DNA from: Bradyrhizobium icense
GTDB lineage: Bacteria; Pseudomonadota; Alphaproteobacteria; Rhizobiales; Xanthobacteraceae
Length of the DNA: 64,000 nucleotides
NCBI RefSeq assembly: GCF_001693385.1
Contig: NZ_CP016428.1
Span: 2,914,001 to 2,978,000 of the forward strand
Direction: 5' to 3'
Shown one piece after another: positions 28,122 to 38,700 of this stretch (its first letter is position 1; every line of letters starts with the position of its first letter). The notes under the pieces are model-generated. The model saw nothing but the letters and a program-made list of their open reading frames with translations. It was not told where the DNA came from and did no database searches. Made by a program: the position numbers and the translations under genes.

Positions 28122-29066
28122 CTACTTGATGAAGCTGGCGTCGAAGAGGTCGTCGATCTTCGGAACCGATTTGATGATGCCGATCTCGAGCAACAGTTCT
28201 GCAGCTTCCTTGTTGAAGGTCAGGAATTCGCCGGCGAAGAATTTCTGGTTCGCTGCCTTGTCCTGCCACCGCAGAAATTTGGCCGAGTTACCGAACTGCT
28301 CAGCGGACTGTTTTACGTCGGCGCCCATGATCTCGTACGACTTGGCCTGGTCCTTTGCGATCATCTCGATCGCTTCGAAATAGCTGTCGGCCAGTGCTTT
28401 TGCGGCTTTCGGGTTTTCGGTCAGGAATTTCGGCGTGCAGCCGAACGTGTCCATGACCATCGGATAGTCGAGCGTGGTGGCGATGATCTTGCCCTTGTCG
28501 GGCGCCGCACGCACCGTCGAGAGGTAAGGCTCATAGGTCATGGCCGCATCGTTCTGCCCCGAAACGAATGCCTGTGCCGCCGCCGCCGGCTCGAGGTTCA
28601 CGATCGTGACATCCTTTACCGAGAGACCGTTCTTCTTGAGCATCCAGGCCAGGGTGAAATAGGGAGCGGTGCCCGGTGCGGACGCGGCGATCGTCTTGCC
28701 CTTCAGATCCTTGATCGAGGCGACATCGTTCCGCACGGCCATGCCATCGGCGCCGTAGCTCTTGTCGAGCTGGAAGATTTGCTTGGTGGCGACGCCATTG
28801 GCATTCCAGACTATCCACGTTTCGACCGTAGTCGCCGCGCACTGGATGTCGCCCGACGCGATGGCCAGGTGGCGATCTTTCTGCGGGATCTTCTTGATCG
28901 TCACATCGAGCCCGTTCTTCTTGAAGATGCCCGCCTGATTTGCGAGCGTGAGCGGCGCAAAACCGGTCCATCCGGAAATACCGATGCCGACTTTGACGTT
29001 CTGGGCGGCGGCCGGCGCGGCCACCAGAAGAGCGGCGGTTGCCGCGAAAATTCCAAAACTGCGCAT
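28122..29066 (-). CDS. ABC transporter substrate-binding protein, NMT1/taurine type
   Basis: 314 residues with a signal peptide (about 1-22, ending APAAAQ). The mature start VKVGIGISGWTGFAPLTLA and the middle of the chain follow the SsuA/TauA/NMT1 fold. The ATG at 29066 has AAAGGAA upstream; an ATG at 29090 is an alternative. Its place directly after hutC suggests uptake of histidine, urocanate or a related N compound, an inference from context. Confidence 0.9.
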   Translation of the reverse strand: MRSFGIFAATAALLVAAPAAAQNVKVGIGISGWTGFAPLTLANQAGIFKKNGLDVTIKKIPQKDRHLAIASGDIQCAATTVETWIVWNANGVATKQIFQLDKSYGADGMAVRNDVASIKDLKGKTIAASAPGTAPYFTLAWMLKKNGLSVKDVTIVNLEPAAAAQAFVSGQNDAAMTYEPYLSTVRAAPDKGKIIATTLDYPMVMDTFGCTPKFLTENPKAAKALADSYFEAIEMIAKDQAKSYEIMGADVKQSAEQFGNSAKFLRWQDKAANQKFFAGEFLTFNKEAAELLLEIGIIKSVPKIDDLFDASFIK

Positions 29067-29177
29067 GGCTGTATTCCTTTGCTGGTTCATTGACTGGTCT
29101 TCACACTCGTTGCGGCGAAGCTGCTGCCAAAACTGCTGCATAGCTCGTGCCAGATCCTGCGTGCATTATGATCCCTC

Positions 29178-29921
29178 TCAGCCGCCTTTGAAGCGAGCAA
29201 TCAGTTTATGGGACTCGCCCGGATAGAGCAGGCGCACGGCAGTCAGAGGCCGGGCGCTGCGCCAGGTATGACGGTCGATCACCAGGCAGGGGGCGCCGAT
29301 CGCGATATCCAACGCTGCGGCGGCCTGTTCGTCAGCCACGATGGCACTGATCGAATGCTCGGCCTCCGTCCATGGCACATGGTGAAGCAGCCACGAGCCG
29401 GGCGGCTCGGTCGCAAAATCCGCCGTCGCCGCTTCGGGCACGGCATCGAGGTCGATCAACCGGTCCTCAATGGCAAACGGCACGCCGTCGGCGCTGTGAC
29501 GGCATGCAATCGCGATCACCTTTCCGGTTTTCCGTGCGCCAAGGCGGGAGCGGTCGGCGGCATTTGCGGTGCGCCGCGAGCGCTGGATCAACTCGTAGCC
29601 GTAACTGCGGCCGAGCGCGCCTATCTCTGCGCGGATATCGGCGATCTTGAGCACCGCTGACAGAAATGTGGGACGGCGGACGAAGCTGCCGGCCTTGCGC
29701 CGTCGCTCGATGAGGTCGGCTTGCGCCAGTTCCGAGAGCGCCTTGCTCACCGTCATGCGCGAGCAGCCATAGCGCAACATCAGCTCGTGCTCGAACGGGA
29801 TGCGGTGCCCGGGCGGCCATTCACCGGTCAGGATGCGGCGCTCGATGTCGATCCGGATCTGCTTGTACAGCGTCGGCTTGTCGGCCGACTGGAGTTTGCC
29901 GCGATCGGTGGCGAGGCTCAT
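29178..29921 (-). CDS. hutC: Histidine-utilisation repressor HutC (GntR family)
   Basis: 247 residues: an N-terminal winged HTH (about 18-80, RYGCSRMTVSKALSELAQADLIERRR) and a C-terminal UTRA ligand domain. In known systems HutC represses hut genes and urocanate releases it. Its start overlaps the hutF stop (ATGA). A palindromic candidate operator lies in the hutF-hutI spacer. Autoregulation through the same operon is likely. Confidence 0.93.
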   Translation of the reverse strand: MSLATDRGKLQSADKPTLYKQIRIDIERRILTGEWPPGHRIPFEHELMLRYGCSRMTVSKALSELAQADLIERRRKAGSFVRRPTFLSAVLKIADIRAEIGALGRSYGYELIQRSRRTANAADRSRLGARKTGKVIAIACRHSADGVPFAIEDRLIDLDAVPEAATADFATEPPGSWLLHHVPWTEAEHSISAIVADEQAAAALDIAIGAPCLVIDRHTWRSARPLTAVRLLYPGESHKLIARFKGG

Positions 29922-31270
29922 GACACGAGCCTCCGCACCGCTGCGTTGAACGTCTCACGCGCGCTCTCGCGGAGCCTGTGACGTCCGTGCTCGACCACCT
30001 TGGCGCCGCCGGCCCAGACTGTGTCGACGGCACCTGCGCCTGCGAAGATCCAGCAGTCGAGGACGGCGTCTCCGCGGCGTCCGGAGAGCGAGGGATGGGC
30101 GGTGTCGAGGGTCACGATGTCTGCACGTGCATCAGCCTGGAGGCCGACAGTCGGCCGTGCGAGCGCCTGGGCGCCACCGGTGAGCGCAGCTTCGAACAGC
30201 GCGCGGCCGGTCGACAGGCCGGGACCGCCGGACAGCACGTTGCGCTCGCGGTGTTTCAAGCGCTGGCCATATTCGAGCTGACGCAGTTCGTCGGTGACGC
30301 CGACCAGCACGTTGGAGTCGGTGCCGATGCCGAACCGCCCGCCGGCGTCGAGGAATTCGCGGGCCGGAAAAATGCCGTCGCCAAGGCTGGCTTCGGTAAC
30401 CGGGCAGAGTCCGGCAACCGCACCGCTTCTTGCAAGCGCGGCAGTTTCCGTCTCCGTCATATGGGTCGCATGGATCAGGCACCAGCGCCGATCGACGGGC
30501 GCATGTTCGAGCAGCCATTGAACCGGCCGCCGGCCCGACCAGGCGATGCATTCCTCGACTTCCCTGATCTGTTCGGCGGCATGGATATGCACCGGCCCGG
30601 CTTCGGCCAACGGCGCGATGGCCGCCAATTCGTCAGGTGTGACGGCGCGCAGGCTGTGCGGTGCGATGCCGACATTGGCTCCGGGCAACGCGCGGACGGC
30701 TGACCGCGTGGCATCAGTCAGCTTGGTAAACTGGTCGATCGAGCAAATGAATCGGCGCTGGCCGGCATGCGGTGCCGTCCCGCCGAACGAGCTGTGTGCG
30801 TAAAAACTCGGCAGCAGCGTCAGTCCGATGCCGGAGATTTCGGCGCCCCGTGCAATTCGCGTCGCCATCTCCGCAGGATTGGCGTAGGGCGCGCCGTCGT
30901 GGTCGTGGTGAAGATAATGGAATTCGCCGACGCGCGTATAGCCTTGCTCGAGCATCTCGACATAGAGCAGCGTGGCGACGGCTTCGACGTCTTCCGGCGT
31001 CATATCGAGCGCGAAGCGATACATGGTCTCGCGCCATGTCCAGAACGTATCGGCGGAATTGCCGCGCGTTTCGGCAAGCCCTGCCATGCCGCGCTGGAAC
31101 GCGTGGCTATGCAGGCTTGCGATGCCGGGAATTGCCAGCTTGTGGCGTTCGTCCTGCGATCCCGGCATCACGCCGGCTGTAACCTTGGTGATGGTCCGGT
31201 CAGTTACTACCACCTGCACGTCATCGGCCCACCCCGAGGGGAGCAGCGCTGATGCGAAATGCAGTGTCGA
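29918..31270 (-). CDS. hutF: Formimidoylglutamate deiminase HutF
   Basis: 450-residue amidohydrolase that converts N-formimino-L-glutamate to N-formyl-L-glutamate and ammonia. The metal site opens with His55-x-His57 (SLHSHAF), followed by HIHAAEQ and IGTDSNV further on. Presence of HutF implies the two-step route to glutamate, which needs HutG (formylglutamate hydrolase); hutG is not in the window. ATG at 31270 preferred. Divergent from hutI. Confidence 0.94.
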   Translation of the reverse strand, partial: STLHFASALLPSGWADDVQVVVTDRTITKVTAGVMPGSQDERHKLAIPGIASLHSHAFQRGMAGLAETRGNSADTFWTWRETMYRFALDMTPEDVEAVATLLYVEMLEQGYTRVGEFHYLHHDHDGAPYANPAEMATRIARGAEISGIGLTLLPSFYAHSSFGGTAPHAGQRRFICSIDQFTKLTDATRSAVRALPGANVGIAPHSLRAVTPDELAAIAPLAEAGPVHIHAAEQIREVEECIAWSGRRPVQWLLEHAPVDRRWCLIHATHMTETETAALARSGAVAGLCPVTEASLGDGIFPAREFLDAGGRFGIGTDSNVLVGVTDELRQLEYGQRLKHRERNVLSGGPGLSTGRALFEAALTGGAQALARPTVGLQADARADIVTLDTAHPSLSGRRGDAVLDCWIFAGAGAVDTVWAGGAKVVEHGRHRLRESARETFNAAVRRLVS

Positions 31271-31309
31271 CATGTTTCGAAACCGGCTGGACAGAACACT
31301 CACACGATT

Positions 31310-31323
31310 TTATGTATAGACAT
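31310..31323. promoter_or_regulatory. Candidate HutC operator between hutF and hutI
   Basis: TATGTATAGACATA pairs at six of seven positions and is AT-rich in a GC-rich spacer. It sits in the 90-bp divergent hutF-hutI region. Its form resembles the TGTATATACA-like sites known for HutC. Binding is inferred. Confidence 0.55.
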
Positions 31324-31360
31324 ATAGAGACGTCAAGCTCCTGCCTTTGAGGAGAGCTGC

Positions 31361-32575
31361 ATGGCCGAGCGCTTCGATCGAATCTGGCTCAACGCCCGGC
31401 TCGCCACGGTCCGCGAGGATCTGCCCGGGCTCGGTGTGATCGAGGACGGCCTGATCGCCGCGCGCGATGGCCGCATCGCCTTCGCAGGCAGCCGTTCCGA
31501 CTTTCCATCGGACGCCGATGCGACCGAGCGGATCGATTGCGCGGGGCGGTGGATCACGCCGGGACTGGTGGATTGTCACACCCATCTGGTTTTTGGCGGC
31601 AACCGCGCGCATGAGTTCGAGCTGCGGCTGCAGGGTGCAAGTTACGAAGAGATCGCGCGCGCAGGCGGCGGCATTGTCTCAACGGTCGCTGCGACGCGGG
31701 CGTCGAGCGAGGCGGAGCTCGTTGCCGGCGCGCTGCCAAGGCTCGATGCCCTGATCGGCGAGGGGGTAACGACGCTGGAGATCAAGTCCGGCTACGGGCT
31801 CGATACGGAAACCGAGATGCGCCAGCTCACGGCGGCGCGTGCGCTGGGCGATGCCCGGCCGGTCGCCATCAAGACGTCGTTTCTTGGCGCGCATGCGACG
31901 CCGCCGGAAGCTGACGGCGATAAGGACCGGTATATCGATCTTGTTTGCCGCGAGATGATGCCGGCGGTGGCACGGGCCGGATTGGCCGACGCCGTCGATG
32001 CGTTCATGGAGGGCATTGCGTTTTCGGGGGATCAAACGGCACGGGTGTTCCGCGCGGCGAGGGCGTTGGGATTGCCGGTCAAGCTGCATGCGGATCAGCT
32101 CTCGAATCTCGGCGGCGCCGCGCTTGCTGCGGGGTTCTCGGCCTTGTCGGCCGATCATCTGGAGCACACAGATGATGCCGGTGCCGCGGCGATGGCGCGG
32201 GCAGGGACGGTAGCGGTGCTGCTGCCGGGCGCATTCTATTTTATTCGCGAGACGACGAAGCCGCCGGTCGAACTATTCCGCGCCCACAGCGTCAGCATGG
32301 CACTTGCGACCGACTGCAATCCTGGCAGTTCGCCGCTGACGTCGCTTCTGCTGGCCATGAACATGGGCGCAACGTTGTTCCGGCTGACCGTTGCCGAATG
32401 CCTCACCGGCGTAACGCGGGAAGGTGCGCGCGCGCTCGGAATTCTCGGCGAGACAGGAACGCTCCAGGCAGGCAAATGGTGCGATCTTGCGATCTGGGAC
32501 ATCGAACGGCCGGCCGAGCTCGTTTACCGGATCGGCTTCAATCCGTTGCACAGCCGGGTGTGGAGGGGACAGTGA
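31361..32575 (+). CDS. hutI: Imidazolonepropionase HutI
   Basis: 404-residue metal amidohydrolase that opens imidazolonepropionate to N-formimino-L-glutamate. Metal ligands His73 and His75 lie in [10 protein letters not shown], and the later motifs HADQLSNLG and [10 protein letters not shown] fit the family. GAGGAGAG precedes the ATG. First gene of hutI-hutH-hutU; its stop overlaps the hutH GTG. Confidence 0.97.
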   Translation: MAERFDRIWLNARLATVREDLPGLGVIEDGLIAARDGRIAFAGSRSDFPSDADATERIDCAGRWITPGLVDCHTHLVFGGNRAHEFELRLQGASYEEIARAGGGIVSTVAATRASSEAELVAGALPRLDALIGEGVTTLEIKSGYGLDTETEMRQLTAARALGDARPVAIKTSFLGAHATPPEADGDKDRYIDLVCREMMPAVARAGLADAVDAFMEGIAFSGDQTARVFRAARALGLPVKLHADQLSNLGGAALAAGFSALSADHLEHTDDAGAAAMARAGTVAVLLPGAFYFIRETTKPPVELFRAHSVSMALATDCNPGSSPLTSLLLAMNMGATLFRLTVAECLTGVTREGARALGILGETGTLQAGKWCDLAIWDIERPAELVYRIGFNPLHSRVWRGQ

Positions 32576-34149
32576 GTCGCCCCGACGCCCCCATTGCGGT
32601 TTCGCCTGGCTGGGTCGGCCTCGAGGATCTCGCGCAAGTCCTTGCCGGCGCGCCGGTGGTGCTCGATCCATCGTTCTGGCCGCGCGTTGAAGCTGCATCG
32701 GCGATTGTTGCGGCAGCCGCGCGCGCAGAAGCTCCCATCTACGGTATCAATACGGGGTTCGGCAAACTTGCGTCGAAACGGATTGCTGCCGACCAGACGG
32801 CGCTGCTGCAGCACAACCTCATTGTGTCGCATTGCTGCGGGGTTGGGCCGCCCACGCCGGAGCCGATCGTTCGTCTGATGATGGCGCTCAAGATCGTCTC
32901 CTTGGGGCGAGGTGCATCGGGCGTGCGACGCGAAATCATCGAGCAGCTCCAGGCCATGCTGACGAAGGGCATTTGTCCGCTGGTGCCGCAGCAGGGATCG
33001 GTCGGAGCGTCCGGCGATCTGGCGCCGCTCGCTCATATGACGGCCGTCATGATCGGTGAGGGGCAGGCGCTGGTCGGTGGAAGCATTGTGCCGGCCCGCG
33101 ATGCGCTGGCCGCTGCCAATCTCGCGCCGGTGGCGCTCGGTCCGAAGGAAGGCCTTGCGCTGATCAATGGGACGCAGTTTTCGACGGCCTACGCCATTTC
33201 CGGATTACTGCGCGCCCATGGCCTGGCCAGTGCAGCGCTGGTGACAGGTGCGTTGTCGGTCGATGCTGCGATGGCCTCAACGGCGCCGTTTCGTCCAGAA
33301 GTCCAGCAACTGCGCGGGCATGCCGGGCAAATCGCCGCCGGCGCGGCACTGTCGGCGTTGCTTGAGGGCAGCGATATCCGCATGTCGCATCTGGAGGGCG
33401 ACGAGCGCGTGCAGGATCCCTACTGCCTGCGCTGCCAGCCCCAGGTGGCCGGCGCCGCGCTCGATTTGCTGACGCAGGCCGCTCGCACGTTGACGATCGA
33501 AGCCAACGCCGTCACGGACAATCCGTTGGTTCTGGTCGAAACCGGAGAGATCGTCTCGGGTGGCAATTTTCACGCGGAGCCGGTCGCGTTTGCCGCCGAC
33601 CAGATTGCGCTGGCGCTGTCCGAGATCGGCGCGATCAGCGAACGACGCATCGCGACTCTCGTCGATCCCGCGCTCAACTTCGGCCTGCCGCCGTTCCTGA
33701 CTCCCGATCCCGGTCTCAACTCCGGCTTCATGATCGCCGAAGTGACGGCGGCCGCGCTCTATGCGGAGAATAAACAGCGCGCCTCTGCCTGCTCGATCGA
33801 TTCGACGCCGACCAGCGCAAACCAGGAAGATCATGTGTCGATGGCGGCACACGCCGCCCGCCGCTTGTCCGATATGGCGGACAATCTTGCGACCATCCTC
33901 GGCATCGAACTGCTGGTTGCGGCCCAGGGCATCGGGCTGCGCACGCCGCATTCGACCAGTCCCGCGCTGGCTGCTGTGATTGCAGCGTTGCGCGAGCACG
34001 TACCGGCGCTGGGTGGCGATCGCTACATGGCCGACGATCTCGCGAAGGCAACGGCGCTGGTTGAAGCCGGCGCGTTGCCGGCGGCAGTTATGTCGGCGCT
34101 TGAGAGTAACCCGTTTCCAATCCTTGCCGAGAGGGGCCCCTTGTCATGA
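32572..34149 (+). CDS. hutH: Histidine ammonia-lyase HutH
   Basis: 525 residues. Deaminates histidine to urocanate using the self-made MIO cofactor from Ala146-Ser147-Gly148 ([12 protein letters not shown]). The GTG start at 32572 overlaps the hutI stop (GTGA), so the long in-frame upstream extension, which runs inside hutI, is rejected. Its own stop overlaps the hutU ATG. All three genes are translationally coupled. Confidence 0.97.
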   Translation: MSRPDAPIAVSPGWVGLEDLAQVLAGAPVVLDPSFWPRVEAASAIVAAAARAEAPIYGINTGFGKLASKRIAADQTALLQHNLIVSHCCGVGPPTPEPIVRLMMALKIVSLGRGASGVRREIIEQLQAMLTKGICPLVPQQGSVGASGDLAPLAHMTAVMIGEGQALVGGSIVPARDALAAANLAPVALGPKEGLALINGTQFSTAYAISGLLRAHGLASAALVTGALSVDAAMASTAPFRPEVQQLRGHAGQIAAGAALSALLEGSDIRMSHLEGDERVQDPYCLRCQPQVAGAALDLLTQAARTLTIEANAVTDNPLVLVETGEIVSGGNFHAEPVAFAADQIALALSEIGAISERRIATLVDPALNFGLPPFLTPDPGLNSGFMIAEVTAAALYAENKQRASACSIDSTPTSANQEDHVSMAAHAARRLSDMADNLATILGIELLVAAQGIGLRTPHSTSPALAAVIAALREHVPALGGDRYMADDLAKATALVEAGALPAAVMSALESNPFPILAERGPLS

Positions 34150-35816
34150 ACCGCCGACTGGACAATGACCGCATCATCCGGGCGCCCCATGGACCTGAGA
34201 TCAGCGCCAAGGGCTGGCTGACGGAAGCGCCGCTGCGAATGCTGATGAACAATCTCGATCCCGATGTCGCCGAACGGCCGAGCGAACTCGTCGTCTATGG
34301 CGGTATCGGCCGTGCCGCCCGCGACTGGGACAGTTTTGATCGGATCGTCGCCTCGCTGCGCAAGCTCGAAGGCGACCAGACGCTGGTCGTTCAGTCGGGC
34401 AAGCCGGTCGGCATTTTCCGCACCCATGCCGATGCGCCGCGCGTGCTGATCGCGAATTCGAATCTGGTGCCGCATTGGGCGACGCTCGATCACTTCAATG
34501 AACTCGACAAGCAGGGGCTGATGATGTTCGGCCAGATGACGGCCGGCTCGTGGATCTATATCGGCAGCCAGGGCATCGTGCAGGGGACCTACGAAACGTT
34601 TGTCGAGGTCGGGCGACGTCATTACGGCGGCAACCTCGCCGGCAAGTGGATCTTGACGGCGGGTCTCGGCGGGATGGGCGGCGCCCAGCCGCTTGCAGCA
34701 ACCATGGCCGGGGCGTCGATGCTCGCGATCGAATGCCAGCCGAGCCGCATCGAGATGCGGCTGCGCACGGGTTACCTCGACCGGCAGGCAAGCTCGCTTG
34801 ACGAGGCGCTCGCGATCATGGCGGAGGCGGCGCAAAGCAGGAAGCCGGTTTCCGTCGGCCTGCTCGGCAATGCCGCCGAAGTTTTTCCCGAGCTGGTGCG
34901 CCGCGGCGTCAGGCCGGACATCGTCACCGACCAGACCAGCGCGCATGATCCGATCAACGGATATTTGCCGAAGGGATGGACGCTTGCCGAGTGGGAGTCG
35001 AAGCGCGCGGTCGATCCGAAAGCGGTTGAAGTCGCGGCGAAGACCTCCATGGTTGGTCACGTCCAGGCCATGCTGGACTTCCACGCCATGGGCATTCCGA
35101 CGCTCGACTATGGCAACAACATTCGCCAGATGGCGAAGGACATGGGACTGAAGAACGCGTTCGATTTCCCCGGCTTCGTTCCCGCCTACATCCGTCCGCT
35201 GTTCTGCCGCGGTGTCGGCCCGTTCCGATGGGCGGCGCTTTCAGGAGACCCCGAAGATATTTTCCGCACCGACGCCAAGGTCAAGGAGCTGATGCCTGAC
35301 GACAAGCATCTGCACAACTGGCTCGACATGGCCAAAGCACGGATCAAGTTCCAGGGGCTGCCGGCACGCATCTGCTGGGTTGGCCTTGGCGACCGCCATC
35401 GGCTCGGCATGGCGTTCAATGACATGGTGGCGCGTGGCGAGTTGAAGGCGCCGATCGTTATCGGCCGCGATCATCTCGACTCTGGCTCGGTTGCGAGCCC
35501 GAATCGCGAAACCGAAGCGATGCGCGACGGCTCGGATGCCGTGTCCGACTGGCCGCTGCTCAATGCGCTGCTCAATTGCGCGAGCGGGGCCACCTGGGTC
35601 TCGCTCCATCATGGCGGTGGCGTCGGGATCGGCTATTCGCAGCATGCCGGCATGGTCATTGTCGCCGATGGAACACCGGAAGCTGCGCGCCGCCTCGAGC
35701 GCGTGCTCTGGAACGATCCGGCATCAGGGGTCATGCGTCACGCCGACGCCGGCTATGAAAGCGCAATTGCATGTGCCCGCGCCAACGGGCTCGATCTACC
35801 GGGTCTAGCGGTGTAG
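34146..35816 (+). CDS. hutU: Urocanate hydratase HutU
   Basis: 556 residues, the normal length for this NAD+-dependent enzyme that converts urocanate to imidazolonepropionate. Family segments include [15 protein letters not shown] and [18 protein letters not shown]. The ATG overlaps the hutH stop. Last gene of the plus-strand hut operon. Confidence 0.97.
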   Translation: MNRRLDNDRIIRAPHGPEISAKGWLTEAPLRMLMNNLDPDVAERPSELVVYGGIGRAARDWDSFDRIVASLRKLEGDQTLVVQSGKPVGIFRTHADAPRVLIANSNLVPHWATLDHFNELDKQGLMMFGQMTAGSWIYIGSQGIVQGTYETFVEVGRRHYGGNLAGKWILTAGLGGMGGAQPLAATMAGASMLAIECQPSRIEMRLRTGYLDRQASSLDEALAIMAEAAQSRKPVSVGLLGNAAEVFPELVRRGVRPDIVTDQTSAHDPINGYLPKGWTLAEWESKRAVDPKAVEVAAKTSMVGHVQAMLDFHAMGIPTLDYGNNIRQMAKDMGLKNAFDFPGFVPAYIRPLFCRGVGPFRWAALSGDPEDIFRTDAKVKELMPDDKHLHNWLDMAKARIKFQGLPARICWVGLGDRHRLGMAFNDMVARGELKAPIVIGRDHLDSGSVASPNRETEAMRDGSDAVSDWPLLNALLNCASGATWVSLHHGGGVGIGYSQHAGMVIVADGTPEAARRLERVLWNDPASGVMRHADAGYESAIACARANGLDLPGLAV

Positions 35817-35870
35817 CGCTCCAGACCTTCGTGCGCCGGGGTTTTTCCGAGCTGGCATGTAGGTCAGTAC

Positions 35871-35902
35871 AAGTGCGCGCTAAAGCTGACTGGCGCGCGC
35901 TT
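35871..35902 (+). terminator. Hairpin after hutU
   Basis: AAGTGCGCGC and GCGCGCGCTT pair over 10 bp with one G-U, around a 12-base loop, 55 bp after hutU. There is no proper T-run, so it may be a Rho-assisted or weak terminator. Confidence 0.45.
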
Positions 35903-36145
35903 TACTGTGGCGCCGGTCACCTTAAAAGTGATCAAATGTTGATACGGGTCATTTACCCTGGGAAAAAGGCTATCGCGGCGATGCACCGATGACGCCCGTC
36001 CGGAGGGGAGGATTTCCTTCCTTGTTGTAAGTACATACAATTTCCCTATATAGTATTGCAGGGGTCACTGACCCGCATAATTCATTGGTTCTCCGGTCAG
36101 GCCCGTCATCCAGGCGGGCCGTTGCCGTTTTGGGACTACCGAACG
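35903..36145 (+). promoter_or_regulatory. Upstream region of the URC cluster
   Basis: Non-coding leader of the URC1-like gene. It contains the palindromic site at 36025-36040 and an AT-rich TATATA (about 36047-36052) that could be a -10 element. An in-frame extension upstream of the ATG at 36146 crosses these signals and is not protein-like. Confidence 0.5.
36025..36040. promoter_or_regulatory. Palindromic operator candidate upstream of the URC1-like gene
   Basis: TTGTAAGTACATACAA pairs at seven of eight positions. It lies just before a TATATA box, about 105 bp ahead of the ATG, so a bound repressor would block the promoter. The TTGTA/TACAA arms are like GntR-type operators and share TGTA with the hut site at 31310. 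The regulator is unknown. Confidence 0.55.
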
Positions 36146-37396
36146 ATGAGCCATTCCAATCGTACCGACCATATTCGCCTGACGTCGCATCCGGTGCCCG
36201 GCGCGACACATGAATTTCCGATCCTGTGGGGTGCACCGACCGCGCGTGAACGCGGTCCGATCATCGGGACGGTATCGCGTCCGCAGGATCGTAACGTGAT
36301 CGGCACCCACGGCGGCTCATACGCGGTTTACCGGGCGCTTGCCGTCTCTTCGGGCGCATTGGATCCGATCCGCCGGCCCGATCTGACCAACACATATCCG
36401 GCGGCAACCGTCGGGCCGTTTGAGCAATGGTTCGATCCGGAACGCATAGTTGCGCTCGATCCGTGGGGACATCTCGTTGCGGAAAACTTCCACGCCGAAA
36501 TCGCGGAAGGTATCGATATCAGGCCAAGCATCGCGATCACGCGCGCCCGTCTCGACCTGCCCGAAATTCAGGCGGCTCTGGCGGCCAAGCGATTGGTAGC
36601 GGATGGCCAATTCGTTCACGCCAGCGGCTCCGTCTCCGTCGTCAAGATAGCGATCGACCCGGTATGGTATCTGCCCGGGATCGCGCAACGCTTCGGCACG
36701 AGCGTGACCAGCCTGCGACGTGCACTGTTCGAGCAGACCGCCGGCATGTTTCCCGAGCTTGTCACCCGTCCGGATCTGAAAGTCTTTCTTCCGCCGATCG
36801 GCGGAACGACCGTATATCTGTTCGGCGATGTCACGAAGCTTCCGGACCATCGGACCAAAATCACCTGCCGCGTCCATGACGAGTGCAACGGCTCCGATGT
36901 ATTCGGTTCTGATATCTGCACCTGCCGTCCTTATCTCATCCAGGGCATCGAGGAATGCGCGCGCGCCGGACAATCGGGTGGTCTGGGCGTCATCGTCTAC
37001 AACCGCAAGGAAGGCCGGGCGCTCGGCGAAGTCACGAAGTTTCTGGTCTACAATGCGCGCAAGCGTCAGGAAGATGGCGACGATGCATCCGCCTATTTCG
37101 AACGAACCGAATGCGTTGCCGGGGTGCAGGATGCGCGTTTCCAGCAACTGATGCCGGATGTCATTCACTGGCTGGGACTGAAGCGCATCGACCGTTTCAT
37201 CTCGATGAGCGACATGAAGCATGATGCGCTGTCGGGGCAGGGTATCGAAATTGTCGAGCGCGTCGCCATTCCCGATTACATGATCCCAGCCGACGCCCAT
37301 GTGGAAATCGCCGCCAAGAAAGCCGCGGGATATTTTTCACCTGACCAGAAGCCTGAGGACCTGATCGCCTCCGGTCGGCCGCTCGAAAAATACTAG
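36146..37396 (+). CDS. GTP cyclohydrolase II homologue, URC1-like (uracil catabolism)
   Basis: 416 residues, about twice the size of RibA, with an N-terminal extension (about 1-200) and a C-terminal GTP cyclohydrolase II-like domain. The RibA zinc triad is present: Cys247, Cys258 and Cys260 (C-x10-C-T-C). The Arg of the EGRG motif is kept, but the motif reads KEGRALGE instead of EGRGIGL, suggesting a different substrate. Together with the DUF1688 and UPRT-like genes downstream it matches the URC1-URC4-URC6 set that yeast needs to use uracil as nitrogen source. It is therefore called a URC1-like enzyme rather than a riboflavin gene. No rib genes are near. Confidence 0.88.
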   Translation: MSHSNRTDHIRLTSHPVPGATHEFPILWGAPTARERGPIIGTVSRPQDRNVIGTHGGSYAVYRALAVSSGALDPIRRPDLTNTYPAATVGPFEQWFDPERIVALDPWGHLVAENFHAEIAEGIDIRPSIAITRARLDLPEIQAALAAKRLVADGQFVHASGSVSVVKIAIDPVWYLPGIAQRFGTSVTSLRRALFEQTAGMFPELVTRPDLKVFLPPIGGTTVYLFGDVTKLPDHRTKITCRVHDECNGSDVFGSDICTCRPYLIQGIEECARAGQSGGLGVIVYNRKEGRALGEVTKFLVYNARKRQEDGDDASAYFERTECVAGVQDARFQQLMPDVIHWLGLKRIDRFISMSDMKHDALSGQGIEIVERVAIPDYMIPADAHVEIAAKKAAGYFSPDQKPEDLIASGRPLEKY

Positions 37397-37417
37397 GGCG
37401 GGCCAGGGCCATTGATC

Positions 37418-38656
37418 GTGACAGCAGACGCGACGGCAGACGGCTTATCTCTTTTGAGTGCGGAAGCGGTGCGCAGTCGCGCGCACCGGATGCTGGAAAT
37501 CGGTTTGAACGACCAGCTTCAGCATTTCAAAGTCGATCTTGGCCGGCTCGGCGAAGCGGTTGATCTCGTGCTTGCGACAACGCGCAAGGCTTATCCGACG
37601 TTCGATGTTCCCTTTCATTCGCGCTGGCGCCATTTTGTCGTCGGCGGCATCGATCGCTGGGGGGCGCTTGCCGACGGCAAGAACTGGCGCGACAGGAAAG
37701 AGCGCGCCCGCGCCGAGTTTGACCTCTCCATGATCAGCGTGCTGCTTGACGCCGGAGCAGGTTCGTCGTGGCGCTATCGCGATCCCTTGACGGGGGCAAG
37801 TATCGGCCGCTCGGAGGGGTTGGCGCTTGCCAGTCTGGACATGTTTGCGCGCGGCGCATTCTCAGCGAAGGCCGACGAGCCGTTGCGGGCCGATGCCGCT
37901 GTACTTCAGCAACTGACCTTTGCCGATCTGCAGGCTGGCTTTCAGATTGCGGACGACAATCCGCTGGTTGGCCTCGAGGGCCGCATCGGCCTTCTTCATC
38001 GGCTAGGCGAAATAGCATCGGCGTCGCCGCAGATTTTCGCTCGCGACGACACGGCTCGGCCGGGTGGACTGTTCGATCACCTCACAGGGAAGGCCGATGC
38101 GGGTTCGATCGAGGCCTCGACGATTTTGTCGGAGCTTTTGCGCCAATTCGGACCGATCTGGCCGTCGCGAATAACGCTTGGCGGAATTCCGTTGGGAGAT
38201 TGCTGGCGCCACCCGGCGCTCAAGACCGAGGATGCGACCAGCGAGCTGGTGCCGTTGCACAAATTGTCGCAATGGCTGTCGTATTCGCTGATTGAGCCGA
38301 TACAGCGCGCGGGGCTGCAGGTCAGTGATATCGACGGCTTGACGGGCCTCGCCGAATACCGCAATGGCGGACTGTTCGTCGACGCCGGGGTGCTGATGCT
38401 GCGCGATCCCATGGACGCGCAACGCGAACACAATGTCGGGTCTGCGCTCGTGGTCGAGTGGAGGGCATTGACCGTTGCGCTGCTGGACCGGTTGGCGGAT
38501 CTGCTGCGGCAACGCGTTGGTCTTGACGTGGTCTCTCTTCCACTGGCGAAGATTCTGGAAGGTGGCACCTGGGCGGCGGGCAGGGCACTGGCGTTCGCGC
38601 GCCGGCCCGATGGTTCGCCGCCTGTCAAGGTCGCCAGCGACGGCACGGTTTTCTAG
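37418..38656 (+). CDS. DUF1688 protein, URC4-like (uracil catabolism)
   Basis: About 412 residues of the DUF1688 family. It opens with [15 protein letters not shown] and HFKVDLGRL and contains [10 protein letters not shown], which I recognise from this family. Yeast URC4 belongs to DUF1688 and is required for uracil use, but its reaction is not settled. The GTG at 37418 with AGGG upstream is preferred; a TTG at 37412 is possible. It lies 21 bp after the URC1-like gene, and its stop region adjoins the UPRT-like gene, so the three form one operon. Confidence 0.88.
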   Translation: MTADATADGLSLLSAEAVRSRAHRMLEIGLNDQLQHFKVDLGRLGEAVDLVLATTRKAYPTFDVPFHSRWRHFVVGGIDRWGALADGKNWRDRKERARAEFDLSMISVLLDAGAGSSWRYRDPLTGASIGRSEGLALASLDMFARGAFSAKADEPLRADAAVLQQLTFADLQAGFQIADDNPLVGLEGRIGLLHRLGEIASASPQIFARDDTARPGGLFDHLTGKADAGSIEASTILSELLRQFGPIWPSRITLGGIPLGDCWRHPALKTEDATSELVPLHKLSQWLSYSLIEPIQRAGLQVSDIDGLTGLAEYRNGGLFVDAGVLMLRDPMDAQREHNVGSALVVEWRALTVALLDRLADLLRQRVGLDVVSLPLAKILEGGTWAAGRALAFARRPDGSPPVKVASDGTVF

Positions 38657-38700
38657 TGTTTGTTTTGACGCGATCCGATTACCCGCAGGGAGCAAAAAGC

